Assembly (NCBI GenBank): GCA_002633005.1
Contig: NMRA01000016.1
Coordinates: forward strand, 1,248,897 to 1,312,896
DNA length: 64,000 bases
Direction: 5' to 3'
DNA from: Phoronis australis
Lineage: Eukaryota > Phoronida > Phoronidae
The notes beneath the pieces were generated by a model, which saw nothing but the letters and a program-made list of their open reading frames with translations, searched no databases and was not told the DNA's origin. Shown here piece by piece: positions 23,901-35,336 of this stretch; within the stretch, counting starts at the first letter, position 1; every line of letters begins with the position of its first letter. The position numbers and the translations under genes were made by a program.

Positions 23901-25560
23901 CAATGAACCTCCCTCTTTGCATTTTCAATGGAATTTCCGTTAAGCTTCATTGGAATGCTAAAATTCAGTAAATTTATCCCAGTTTTGTGCATTTCTTGTT
24001 TTTAGCCATTTTGAAGTGCTCTGGGAGCTAGTTTGCGGAGTGCTGTTGATTTCTAATAATATTTTCTATCACTTTGATGTCTTACCAGGAAATAAATAAC
24101 AAATGGGATTTTTGTTTGTTTCCAAGCAACAGCCGATAGATGGTATATAAATACCATGGCGTCTCTGGCAGTCCTTGACTACGGGCATTATGCAGCAGTA
24201 TTTCGTAAACCTTATAAAGGGACTTCATTAACTTTCGCAAACATGTTTCTGTGATGATTTAAATCACTGGACATCAATTTTTAGATAGTTCGACTACTGC
24301 TGGTCGACTGGTGGCAGTTTCTACAACTAGATATCTTGAAATTAGTCCAAAATGTTTCCATCCCGGAAACGGTGGCATATGCATGTTTTCGAATGATTCT
24401 AACCTGTGCTGCACCTCGAGTGATAGTGTCCCAACCCCGTCAGCTGCCAGTGCTGTGCCCTGGTAACATGAACCTTATTACCTGACAATCATCTCTTCTT
24501 ACATAACATATATAATCATTTTCATCTGAGTCTAGTCATTTCTACGTGATGCTAACCGTTTAATTGATTCTACCCAAAACTGATTTTGTGATTCCACCCA
24601 AAACTAATTTTGTAACTTGTTGTCACACTCCCATAAGAGATAAAAATGACAATTCTTTAAAATAGTGGACGCATGGACTTCAAATTTTCATGGTAGCTGA
24701 CAGTTTACATCTAGCAACGAGAACCTGAAGTAAACTCAGTGCAAAATTAATATGTAGGCCAAGGTGATCCCGATAACCTTTCCCGCAATAAGTAACATAG
24801 AATGTACTGTAGCTGTGAGGCAAAAGGATTCGAGTAAGCTTCACACTGTATAATCCAAGTGTAGCCTACTTCTGTTAATCAATTGAGATTCTCCATATTG
24901 TTTTGTTTGATATAACCTGACGCAACCCAACGTGAGTTGTAAGCAATTTTTAAAACTACCCAATAAGTTATGTCTACCTGAGTAAATTCTGGTGGAAACT
25001 CTTGGATTGTACAGAATAATAGGTTAGGATGTGTGTCACTAAATTTTATTGTCAAAACTTGTGAATAATTTTAAGCACTTTTAAACTCGTAACCTATGCA
25101 GCTTAGATGAAAAAGTGAGTCAAAATTTGAAACTCTTGGATTGTACAGAATGGTAGGTAAGAATATGGGTTACTGAATTTTACTGATAGAATATTTGTGA
25201 AAATAATGTTTAAGCACTTTAAATACTTAACCCATGCTGATAACATCGCAAGATGACCATTCCGACCGAAATAAAGTCAAAACAAATTTTGACACAGTGA
25301 TAACATATGAACGCACGGTCGATTTTGATATTTTTTCAGTTTTGTATTTCAGACATCGATACCTTTCCTGTGATTTATGCTTTTGCCTTTAAAGTCAACA
25401 AATAATTCTCGGTTCGTGCGCTTCGTATAGTCTCGCACCGTTAATTCAAAAGATCTGCTTATCAATAAAACTAAATCGCCTTTAAATATTGCACAAATCG
25501 GAATATTCCATTAAAAATCTTACGAAACATTCACATCAATCTTAAAATTGTCTCTAAGAG
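20951..25560. repeat. Block C: 5' flank of gene 1, paired with 53595-58100
   Basis: Same-orientation matches include 21240-21460 with 54755-54952 plus 55687-55730, 22260-22320 with 56000-56030, 23760-24460 with 56330-57020, and 24490-25560 with 57060-58110. No coding frame is conserved. A minus-strand frame at 23529-23762 is not kept in the paralogue. Confidence 0.7.
21734..22271. mobile_element. 538-bp insert with 9-bp direct repeats
   Basis: The direct repeats accttttcc are at 21725-21733 and 22272-22280. The paralogous site near 55995-56015 has a single target and no insert. The ends share a short inverted motif (CTCNCTGGT). Inside lies a second inverted pair, ccagcacgcaggtatcac near 21769 and gtgatacctgcatactgg near 22229. 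Nine-bp duplications are typical of Mutator-like elements, but no transposase is present. Confidence 0.55.
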
Positions 25561-25633
25561 CGTTTACCGTTTTGTGTATTGGCACTAACAAAACATATCA
25601 TCACTTGCCCCGGCGTCACCTCTGGCTCACGGT

Positions 25634-25652
25634 GAGAGAGAGAGACAGAGGG

Positions 25653-25683
<31 letters not shown>

Positions 25684-25797
25684 GAGAGAGAGAGNNNNNN
25701 NNNNNNNNNNNNNNNNNNNNNNNNNNNNNNNNNNNNNNNNNNNNNNNNNNNNNNNNNNNNNNNNNNNNNNNNNNNNNNNNNNNNNNNNNNNNNNNNN

Positions 25798-25866
<69 letters not shown>
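25634..25866. repeat. GA microsatellite with 103-n gap
   Basis: Pure GA on both sides of the n run 25695-25797. The long frames reading Arg-Glu or Ser-Leu repeats are artefacts of the tract. The true array length is unknown. Confidence 0.97.
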
Positions 25867-25868
<2 letters not shown>

Positions 25869-25869
25869 G

Positions 25870-26225
25870 GTGAGAGAAAGGGGAAGGGGAGACGTGTTGA
25901 CGTGTTTTCAATTCAAAAATAAAATATTAATCTGTTCCATCAAATATAAGGGATAACAAATAAACAAAGGCACACATACAAGGCATATCTGCCTCTGCTA
26001 ACAAGTGACTTTTAAGGCATGCACCATTGTGAAAAACACTTGAGCAAAAATGTGTTTTGAAAAAACCGCATGATATAGGACCGAGGCTCGCATAGTTACA
26101 TTAGTGAGGGCTGGTACAAATATTGACTGAATGTAAATGGAGTCGTTGACAACGCCAAATGTAATGTGTTTCAGTGGCTAAAACAAGTCGATAGACTTTA
26201 ACTGTTAAGCTTATTCTATTTGTGC
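25870..26225. other. Unassigned intergenic sequence
   Basis: Nothing recognised between the GA tract and the MITE. Confidence 0.4.
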
Positions 26226-26227
26226 CA

Positions 26228-26471
26228 TGGGCGGATCTGGACTTTGGGAGGGCGCTGTTCAATGTGCGGGCTCATGTAGTGTTTTGGTGGCGTAATCTTC
26301 CACAGCATTTTGTCAATACTTCTCTCACTAATCAAAGGTGGATCAAGAATTCTGAGATAGGGAGTCCAGGAAAGAGTATTAGCCAGGGTTTTGCCTGTCA
26401 GACAATCGCAACTCTAAACTGAACTTTAGGGGAGGCATAGCCCCCTTGGCCCCACTCTAAATCCGCCACTT
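26228..26471. mobile_element. 244-bp MITE-like element, GGCGGAT termini
   Basis: The left end reads gggcggatctggactttgg and the reverse complement of the right end reads gtggcggatttagagtgggg. These are imperfect inverted termini. The right end carries the 'ggggccaagggggctatgcc' stretch that many such elements share. An inner part (26262-26340) is similar to 59200-59280, directly after the n at 59199. There is no coding capacity. Confidence 0.6.
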
Positions 26472-26700
26472 CTATTAAAACTTAGAAATTACTTGTGCTT
26501 GCTTCCGAAAGAGCCCTCATGGGGGCTTTATGTTGGTAGAAATCCCTGTATGGAAAGTTTTGCGACCTGCGAAGTTAAGTAATCAAGAATGCTGCGTCTG
26601 ATTGGCCAGTTAAAACTTCACTCAAAATCCTGGCGATAGGTTAATTAGGAGACTTTCTAAGGCAATGTAGCGCCTGGTCACATGAGACCAGATACTTATG
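26472..26700. repeat. Fragment related to 59920-60060 and 37400-37450
   Basis: 'ttccgaaagagccc' followed by 'atgttggt' matches 59930-60000. The part 'ttggccagttaaaacttcac' matches the region around 37415-37440 and 39585-39605. This is a piece of block A sitting in another context. Confidence 0.5.
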
Positions 26701-26843
26701 GCTTAATTCTAGAGAACGACGAGGTACTTTGAAACGTGTTTAAAACACATCAACTCTGATCGCACTGCAGGTTGTAAAATGGTCTTTTCACGAAGACAAA
26801 CTCTATGTCACCCGCTGTGATGACTAGGTGATTCCTGGGTTGG

Positions 26844-26982
26844 GTTATGTAACGCTAGAACCCAAGCTATAGGACCTCGCTAAAACCTAGCCAAAAGTAC
26901 GTCTTCTCGTTTAAAACACACGGCAATATCTCACGTAATCTCACGAAGTCCTGCTTGTCAGCGAGGTCCTAGCCTAACAGAT
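26844..26982. mobile_element. Diverged copy of the 140-bp MITE
   Basis: Relative of 15831-15970. It shares gtaacgctag at the left, 'cacacggcaatatctcacgt' in the middle and 'gcgaggtcctagc' at the right, with mutated outermost bases. Confidence 0.75.
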
Positions 26983-27099
26983 TTCCACGCTGGCATGGGT
27001 AGGTGGCGATATGAGTCATAGGCCCCCATGTGAACAATCCTCATTGCTTCCTGAAAATTTCCCATTGCTAAAAGGGTTACCCGGACTCATGCTGATGCA

Positions 27100-27688
27100 C
27101 TAGTCTTTTAGATACAGCAACTGAATATTTTCATCTTTCTACCCATTCATTTTATGTCTGCCTGTTTCTTTTTGTCTGTTTGCCTATTTGTCTTTGTTTT
27201 TCGGTCTGTTTGACTTATTCCCATAAAATAATTCCATATGTTCAAGTTAATTGCGCCTCATATTCATATCATGAAGAAATGTCTTATTAGAAAGGTGGAA
27301 CTCAAATTACGTTGAGAATAAAGCTTTCGTTAATATATACATAATCAATTCAAAACATTTATATTGTTTCAGTTCACGTGTAAATTTAATCAACGATTTC
27401 TCCATTCAAGTATTGATAAAATATCATTTGCATTGTGCTAAGGCAATTGTAATGTGTACTTGGTTTGACTTTTTGCAAGAAAGCCTCTCTATGAACAGCA
27501 GTCCAGGTAAACCTTAGTTTCCTATACTAAGGAACCTAAAGGTGGCGCCATACTGCAATAAACTATTAGATAGCAATGGACTGATTAGGGACCAAACCGA
27601 GAAAATATATTTAAGGGCAAGTCTTTTTTATTGAAATGAAAACCCATGTTCACATGGTGACGTTGAAAATCCTCTTCATTTCTTCATT
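27100..27688. repeat. Partial block B: 3' flank of gene 2
   Basis: Matches 12970-13508 and 48350-48924. AATAAA on the minus strand at 27627-27632, 57 bp after the gene 2 stop, is a possible polyadenylation signal. It is not conserved in the other two copies. Confidence 0.6.
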
Positions 27689-27828
27689 CTACAACAGCTC
27701 CTTAATGGTAATCGAACATCCGCTGTTGTAGCATGTTTGCGCTTTGCCTATCGGTAGTCCGGTGCACGGCCCAATGTGCAACTTGACCTGTATGTCACCA
27801 GACGAACGTATGTAGCATGTACCAGAAA
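27689..27828 (-). CDS. Gene 2 exon 6 (C-terminus and stop)
   Basis: 140 nt, same length as in the paralogues. The cysteine pattern is intact and it ends SITIKELL before TAG at 27689-27691. Confidence 0.88.
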
Positions 27829-30800
27829 CTGAAAAAAATTGCAGTGGCATTTTCATTTCAATAATTTGTTGCGTGACTCTGGCATACTTTAAGACTGGGT
27901 GGTGACGGTTTTCATGGTGGCACTGCTGAAGGCGGAGGTGGTATTGGTGATGGAGAATCTGGTGGTGGTAGCGATGATGATGGTTATGGTGGTAGTTCTG
28001 ATGAGGGAGGTGACGATGGTATTGGGCTGGTGATATTGATTACGATGGTGGTGATACGGAGGTAATGTTGATGGTGACTTTGATTGGTGGTGGCGGTGGT
28101 GGCGGTACTGATGTTGGTGGAGGTGGTGGCGGTAGAGATGGTGGTGGTTGTGGTGGTGGTGGTTGCAGTGTTGGTGACGATACTCATCCTAGTGGCAAGG
28201 GGGAGCATCAAATTTGTAACGTACCATTAAGATTCATTGTACAGCGACAAAAGCTTTAATTAAATAAGACCGCAGGTCGTATTATACATTGGCAATTATT
28301 TAAACTTGGCGTGGATGAAACTGATGAGGTGTAATTCAATTTTATAGGCGCTCTCAATGTCTATTTTTAAGACTTCAGTGAGCTTATTAAAGAACAATGG
28401 CCAATTTAGCAACGAGCTACTGCAATACTTGGTTTATTCGTAGGTTATTGTCTCTTGAGCTCAAAAACTAATAAGCTAACACCTCGAGAAAATTGTTTTA
28501 AAAATGTACTTACATTGATTACCACGTTGGACAGTTATCGTCCCAGGATTTTGGTACACTATCGTGTCAATTTCACTATCTATGCATTGTTGATTGTTGA
28601 GGGTGAAGTACCAACGGTTACAGCGAGCGGCGGCTCCTGCCTGACCAAGCATGCCAAGAATGCCACTCCACGTGACATGCAGCGATGAATAAGGGTTCGT
28701 CTTGAAGAAAGTCGTGTTTTAAATGCAGAGGTTGCGGAAAAGGAAAGCACTCCGAGATAATGAAGTAGCTTGTATGAGTGATAGATTTTATTACTTGTAA
28801 GACTTGTTTTGTAAAACAACTTAGTTGACTTGCCTTTGCTGCACATGTGTCCTACTCTTCGTGCCCATTATCATTATCATTTTTCTGCATCGTCGCCAAG
28901 ACACAGTTTGAATCAAACATCTTTCCAAAACGTTGGTTTGCAAGATCACTTGTTTTCTTTTAGTTGTTAATGAAAATAATACAATTATTGGAGTGTATTA
29001 CATCGTTTTGCTTGCTCTCCCGTCTGCCTCCAAGAAGCTGCATCTCGTTGTGTAGAACGAGAATACAAGACAGTTTCGTGGAAGGTGGACTCCACAGACC
29101 GAGTAGAAGAAATTCGCTGGCGTAATGGCAATTACCGTTTCCTTCGGGTTCGCCAAGCACGCTTTTCCCATAAGAAACAATGCTGCCATTCATTCTCGAA
29201 AAACTGTAATGTGATGATCCCATCTTGAAATAATGTCATAGTTGTATGGCCTCTTAATTTACTGTTATTTTACGTTTTATCCTATTATCACAGAGCGTTC
29301 AACGACATTCAACGGCGTTCTCCATTTTTACAGTCACATGAATTGATTTTTCGTAACAGCACGGATATGAAACACCTCCGAGGGGTAATTTGAGAGTTAC
29401 GTAGGTAGATTTGAGGTTATGAAAATACTCGAGGCGTTACGGTTGTGCTATGCTATATTTTACTCATCCAGAACACTTAAGGGTTTTCCGTAACTTCAAA
29501 GTTCCTCTTGGAGGTGAAAGTTATTGCGCACATAGGCATATCGTCAAGTGTCCAATCACTGTTCTGTTTGAAAGTCACAGGACTTGTCATGAGACAGATG
29601 CCCTCACAGGTGCAAATAATTTTCACCTCCGAGAGGAAATTTGAAGCTACGAAAATACCCGAGGTGTTCTGAATGATGCTATACTTTGTTCATTCTGAAC
29701 TCCTGGGGTGTTTGCAGCCTCAAACTGTTCTTCATGCGAGAACATTATCCGTGCAGGTTCAAACTTTCGTTAGTCACATGTCATGTCACGAGTGTGGCTG
29801 TTAAACAAGAGAATGATTGGTCGTACGACTAAAGACGGCATACACGCAGATAACGTTCCTCGGTGAGGAAAATTTCCTGCTGCAAAAATGTCTGAAGTTT
29901 TGAAAATATACGTCATTAAACTGATCTCAACTTGTTTCTTACTCAAATTAGAAATGATGTCTGGCCATGCATGATTGGAGTTCATTATGAATTTTTGTGC
30001 TTTTGTGTTAATTTAGTTCTCGAATTAGACTTTGGCGCGGACTGTGATTTTCTTCTGTTTTCCATGGGTCTTGCATTGTTGCACAACAGTCCATGCCATG
30101 AAGAAGTGGACTGTCTTGTGGTACCGAGATTGAAAACCTCAAAAATATGTTTGCTTTGTTGCGTCTTACGCTTCGGTGCTCAAAGCAAACTCGGCAAGTT
30201 TTGTCTTCCTAAAACCTCTTTGACGTGGTAATCTACTGGCATCATTTTAAAAATCTTTTGGTCTATTTACACCAACTTCTAGCCTTGGTGTATAAAGACC
30301 CAAAGATTTTAGAAATAATGTTCGGCAAGTTTTCTTATTACGTCAAAGAGGTACCCATTCGTTATAGCGTGTATATTATAGATTTTTTCTTTACCAAAGA
30401 ATAACTGTAATGCATTTTTGGTCTTTGTTCGTGTGGACCAGTATATTTCGTACAATGTCAATATGTTCTTTTCCAAAAACAGAAATAGATAAGACCTACC
30501 AGAATTACACCGTTGTCCACGCCAGACGACCAAGCCCGGTTCCAATAGTAGGAGCGAACGTTACTGTAACCACGAAATAAAAGTGTGTGGGTTCATTAAA
30601 CGCAGGTCCAGAAAAATAATAGATACGATCTCAATTGGCTATTGCGCTGCTGAACACATCTCCTCTTTAGTTGGTTAATTTACTGGCAACACCGTATTGC
30701 AAACTCTTCTCGTCTCCAACAAAATATGACTCTACAGTAGTTTTCTGATTTTCCGAATATTTGGAAAAAGTATATTTTGCAAGTTCAACTGGAGAAAAAA

Positions 30801-33679
30801 TGGACTTCTATGAGAGAATATCAAGACAACTGTTTTATAAGCAGAACTACAATGGTCAACGTAAATCCTGCGTCCCAGTGAAGGAATTTATGAGGACTCG
30901 TTTACATTTGAATGTGAACATATACTGCAAACCCACTTTGAATTGCTGATCCTCTTGTTCAGGTCCTGGAACAGACGAACACTGCTGACTATTACAGGTA
31001 CAGTACTTTTATTGGAGCTCTGAAGATGCATTTGAAAATGTAATTGGCAAATCTAAATTGTTGTTTACTATTACAAAACGATAGCCATCACAAGCACAGC
31101 CATTTTACCAGATCATTTTGTTTGACATAAAACCTATCAAGAAGTTTCTCACGTCCAACTTTCCCTTTAATTTGGTCCGATTTTCAAGATCTCCGTCGAG
31201 AATGTGAGAGTCGGTCGATCACTCTAAAACGTTAACTGACTCGTTCCTCAGGCACCTGCTTGGTCCTCTGGTTGTAAGATGTTTTACCATTTTTTCAGCA
31301 GCCTAAGAAATGTCGTAAGCACACCTTTGTTTAGATGCGGTGCAAAATCAGGATGGTCCGTGAGACACATCTGCTCTTCTCCAAGTAGGCGTTTCACTTG
31401 CGGAATATCGTGCTAGCAAACGCAAGCGTCAGTCGTTTCCATTATCGTGACACCATGGCAAGTCATTCAAACGGTTTTCGGAACTATACATGTGTGGCAT
31501 TGTCTGTGCACGTTCTCAGAGCCTCTCTAGTATGTATTCCGGTTTGAACTGATAGTCTGTGAAACCCAACGATCGACCTGTGAAGTCTTCGTCGGATGAG
31601 CACTCGTCTAACTCGGGGTTGCGAGTTGCCATGTTAACGTTTATTTTTGTGCGTTCTGTTTCAAAATGAATTATTCTCACCCTAACCAATGCTTATATAA
31701 AACTGAAACAAAATCTGCCTCATTAGATACAACTTGTAATGCTTTGGAGTGCTCGTGAGTGCAAATGTGTTGAGGAGTCAGAAATGAATAAACCACTGCG
31801 TTACCGGCATATGCAATAAACTAATTGACCTAGCACCGAGGCCGTGTTAGCGCATGCTAATTCAGTGTTTGCTGACAGAAAGCTGTTGTGAAACAATAAT
31901 CCGATTTTATATCCAATGGTTTGATGTTACGGGTATCTTTTTTAGATATTCATGAACATTTTTCTAATCATTGTTACTGTAAAACTTTTGACCTGACGGT
32001 TCTGTTGAAGGGTAACCTGACTTCGCGGCCCCCGACGACCTAGTATGTAGATTTGCAGTTTCTCGGCTAATTCACAAAAACAATCACGTGCATATTATTT
32101 ATTTGGCTCATTAGTATAGCGTTTTTGTGACTGGAAGTTTAGCTTCCAACTTTGATTGGCTTATGTTCGTGATGTCTTCAGCCCGACCGCGATGGGCCTG
32201 ATCGGGTTCCGAGCCTCTGGCTGGGATAGCAATCGTTCTGTGTGTTTAGAACTGAAAAAAACCACAAGTCTAAAATTACAATACACAGCTATGTTCTCCT
32301 GACTGTATTTCACGGACCAATAATTCGAATTTATCACCGAAAAGACCCCAAACTTCTTCGACCGACCTTAGTAAATTGGCCTACCGAACTCTGTAAGCTA
32401 CGGTACGTTCAAATACTTAGAACAACACACGAAATAAAACAACTCGTTTGTTATATAACTCGATGTATTTGTAAGGGTTTTACATCGAATTCTGGTGATT
32501 TATTGGTGCAAAACGATGAATTCAAGCGAAAAGCTGACACCAGTTATTGTGTTGTGAACTGGTGAACAGACTGGGTTCGAACCTCTGACGTCAATGGTTA
32601 ATTTCAACACCTCCGAGTGCTGTAAGGTGTCAGGTAACACAGCTTTACTTACTGTTATCGAGTGGAACTACTCGATCTAAATTGATACCAAATGGGCTGT
32701 TTTGAGGTTGCATTCTCATTTAATGGAATCTGAAAGTTCAAAAGAATTCCGCATTTCGTCAGCGGTAGTAGATGAAGCGGTCACGGACTGGGAAGACTTG
32801 TTTACACTCTTCTCTAATCTATATTAGTATTGATGTCTATGTATCAGAAAAAATGGGAATGCGACGCATGTATCAGTCGCAGCAATTGAGAGAGAATTGA
32901 AATTCAAGGGTTTTGTAAACTTACGTTCACTCGTTGTTCCAGCTTGTAGATTCTCTCTGAAAATGGACATGGAAAGTCTTACTTTTAAATACTGTAAACT
33001 TACGCACACTCCTTGCTCTAATTTGTAAATTCTTCAAATAATCCTTAAAGGTGTTAGAGTGTTGTCTTGGCGACACAACGATATGTGACATTTGTGATGT
33101 CACGATATTCTGCGGTTCACCAGGATCGTCTCATAAGCAGTAATTCATGTTAAAGTCCTCATATTTGTTAAAACGTCAGTTACATAGACGCTGTTGTAGT
33201 TCAACGATAATGGCCTTACCTGTCCGTTTTGAAGTCAAATTTAACCTTTATTTCACGTACATAGAATACATCACGTTTTAACGGACGACGAGTTATTATA
33301 TGCAGGAAAAAGTTTATTTTCAGAGACTACATTATCCAATAAGACTCAAATGAAGACCTTTCCATGTGATTTCATGATTCATGCGATTTTAATTTCAACT
33401 GCTTTTTATTCCTGTCATAATGAAGCCGGCAGTTTTTTTCTGTCACGTCTTGCGGCCGAGTCTTCGGATATGATAATTATTATCACATAATAATTATTAT
33501 CAATAATTAAAGAAGCTAATAATTGATACACTTGCGCTACTTGCTGGCATTCAAAATGACATAGATATCAAGGACTAACCTCCAGTTCCACAACAACAAT
33601 CGGAGCTGCTGGCGAACTTTGAATCCCCAACCAGGAGTGCGAGAACTACCACACTAAGAAGTTTTAACCAACAACCCAT
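27689..33679 (-). CDS. CTHRC1-like secreted coiled-coil protein, gene 2 (six exons, diverged)
   Basis: Exons in coding order are 33580-33679, 32925-32956, 30937-30965, 30500-30563, 28514-28700 and 27689-27828, giving 552 nt and 183 residues with all phases consistent. Architecture is as in gene 1: signal peptide MGCWLKLLSVVVLALLVG.., a CCCGTG segment, coiled coil and CTHRC1-like domain with [25 protein letters not shown] and SGTCYIRSSGDIQVK. It is the most diverged copy. Exon 3 uses donor GTGGGT instead of GTAAGT. The ancestral acceptor of exon 5 (TTAG) reads AAAC; I propose a new acceptor TTCTTCAAG 21 nt inside, which removes seven codons and keeps the frame. The final heptad position is Ser rather than Phe/Leu. 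The gene may be functional or newly decaying; no stop codon interrupts it. Confidence 0.8.
27895..28195. repeat. Intronic GGT triplet repeat, gene 2
   Basis: GGT/GGC-rich imperfect array in the last intron. A poly-Gly frame on plus and Thr-rich frames on minus result from it. Confidence 0.9.
28514..28700 (-). CDS. Gene 2 exon 5 (CTHRC1-like core, shortened)
   Basis: 187 nt if the TTCTTCAAG acceptor is used, against 208 nt in genes 1 and 3. Encodes LHVTWSGILGMLG, CNRWYFTLN and the second Cys region. The 5' boundary is inferred. Confidence 0.75.
29385..29900. repeat. Intronic tandem units, gene 2
   Basis: Two to three units of about 245 bp with 'cctccgag', 'atttgag' or 'atttgaag', 'gaaaatac' and 'cgaggtgtt'. 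Related to 15150-15500 in gene 1; absent from the shorter intron of gene 3. Confidence 0.65.
30210..30352. repeat. Foldback element in gene 2 intron
   Basis: Imperfect palindrome with outer arms cctctttgacgt (30210) and acgtcaaagagg (30352), and inner arms aaaatcttttggtcta / aaagacccaaagatttt around 'cttctagcct'. A 143-bp hairpin-forming insert. Confidence 0.7.
30500..30563 (-). CDS. Gene 2 exon 4
   Basis: 64 nt, GGTTACAG acceptor, GTAGGT donor. Encodes [14 protein letters not shown] and VDNGVIL. Confidence 0.88.
30937..30965 (-). CDS. Gene 2 exon 3 (DLNKRISNS)
   Basis: 29 nt, TTCCAG acceptor. The donor is GTGGGT, weaker than in the paralogues, but length and phase are preserved. Confidence 0.7.
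32925..32956 (-). CDS. Gene 2 exon 2 (mini-exon B)
   Basis: 32 nt, TTTTCAG acceptor and GTAAGT donor, encodes [10 protein letters not shown] unchanged. Confidence 0.88.
33004..33031 (-). pseudogene. Gene 2 decayed duplicate mini-exon A
   Basis: Tandem copy of mini-exon B, now 28 nt between GAAG and GTAAGT. Its length would break the frame if it were included. Confidence 0.7.
33580..33679 (-). CDS. Gene 2 exon 1 (signal peptide, CCCG)
   Basis: 100 nt, ends in phase 1 before GTTAGT. Signal peptide ending near Ala-Ser-Ser-Ser, then Asp-Cys-Cys-Cys-Gly. Confidence 0.88.
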
Positions 33680-33726
33680 TTTGGCAAAGGATGATGGAAT
33701 AATTCGAACGATAAATGACACAGTCG

Positions 33727-33734
33727 TATTTATA
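33727..33734 (-). promoter_or_regulatory. Gene 2 TATA box
   Basis: TATAAATA on the minus strand, 48-55 bp upstream of the ATG. Confidence 0.7.
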
Positions 33735-35336
33735 TGCTGGTTATCCTTTACGTGCCTAATAAACCGAATTTCATATCGTCACTATGGTGAAATCCGTTGC
33801 TCCAATGAAGTCTTCTTCATCTCTTTGCCGATTTTGATGATTGGTCGGTATTAAGTTACGAACTACGCCCCCTTGCTGAAATGGTCGTGAGTCACCCCCC
33901 CCCCCCCCCCCTATTCACCGCCCCATATATCGTTTGCACTGGTCACCTGTCACACATGAGCATGAGAAAGCCACAGCAAGAAAAACACATTAAGTTTTAT
34001 AACCATTAGTTTTTGAAATGGGCATCAACAGAACTGGAAAGTTGAAGATTTCACCAGCGCAAGTTTTCGTGTTTCATCATTTATTATGTTATAAATGAAT
34101 TTGAGTTAGTTGTTTGCCGCCTCCAAGATTGGCAATTTAAAGCTGATTTCGTCACGACGAAAGTCATCCCATACCACCCAGCAGGTGCAGAAAATCGTAA
34201 AGCAGAACTCACACTGTCACTAAAACCGCGGTCTCACCGGTGCCCAGCATTGACTGTTTCTAGGTCGAAGGATAACTTAAAGATATGTGTCTACATTTTC
34301 CACACACTGTTTAAACAGGAAATTAAAAATTCCTCAGTCGAATCATTCAAATGTCCTATAAAAAATCCCGGTTTCAACATGTTGTTTGAACTGAGAGATA
34401 CTCTCCCTTGAACGGTAGCGGTCACAGTTTGGAACAGATAATGCTTTTCTGCAATTTATACTAGCAATGGGTTTCCTGGGTGTTCTTGCGGCAATATAGA
34501 TCATGTCTTATCATGGGAAGAAAGGCGTCGTTGTAATAAACTAATCATGGCAGAGCTCCGACAGTGTTTCAGTGAAGTAAAAGGCGCAGACCTCTTCTCC
34601 CGAGCGGTCACAGTCTAACGCTCTCCCTGTCGGAGCTAAATCCCATTCGATAAATGGCTGCGTATTTTAGACTTATTTGGCTGGTAAAGTTACGAATCTT
34701 GATTTCAGCATGTGGCTGGCAGACAATGGCGGGAATTGACAACTTTTCATAAAATCTTAAAAAACACAGCGTATTTTGTTATTTAATAGAACTCTTCAAA
34801 GATAATGAAGTCTGTTCCATCCACTAATCTCAAAATCCATTATTCGGTAATAAGTTTTTTAATGCTGTTCCTTTAAATCATGTGGAACGTTATATTGCAA
34901 AAATCAAGTACATGAAATCGCTTTCACAGCAATGTGCCTATGTTCTGCAAAGAAACAAGTAACTCAATTGTTCCACTAGGTCTAATACGGTTTTTTCCAA
35001 AGCTTGAAAATTTATGACCAATACATGCGTTCTCAAGAAACTCTTCAACGTTTCCTTGTAATATACATGGTTGTTTCTGTAAAGATTCGAATATGAATCT
35101 CATTAAGTGTTTCCTTTTAATATTTGAATTGAATTTTGGGCATTTAAGGATGTCAGTCTTAAAACCTCCAACTTCAAAGCAACAGAAAACTTCGATGGCT
35201 AAACGCAAACAATACGAGGTAAACCATAAGATAACAATCCTAAATAACAAATTCACCATCTTGCCTTTTACAAAACAGCACTGTCAATGAATCGTAACTA
35301 TTTATATGTCCATGTTAGCGCTGTCAATTTTACAGT
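33735..35336. repeat. Partial block C: 5' flank of gene 2
   Basis: 33740-33870 is the conserved promoter block. A poly-C run of 18 lies at 33895-33912. Bases 34180-34720 match 22790-23360. The remaining part has no recognised gene; the frame at 34924-35259 (-) resembles the non-conserved frame at 23529-23762 in position only. Confidence 0.6.

Noticed and set aside
25548-25911. Arg-Glu and Ser-Leu repeat frames
   Set aside because: Products of the GA microsatellite and the n gap.
28995-29227. Open plus-strand frame inside a gene 2 intron, about 75 codons
   Set aside because: The homologous sequence in gene 1 (14770-15010) has stops in that frame and it is absent from gene 3.
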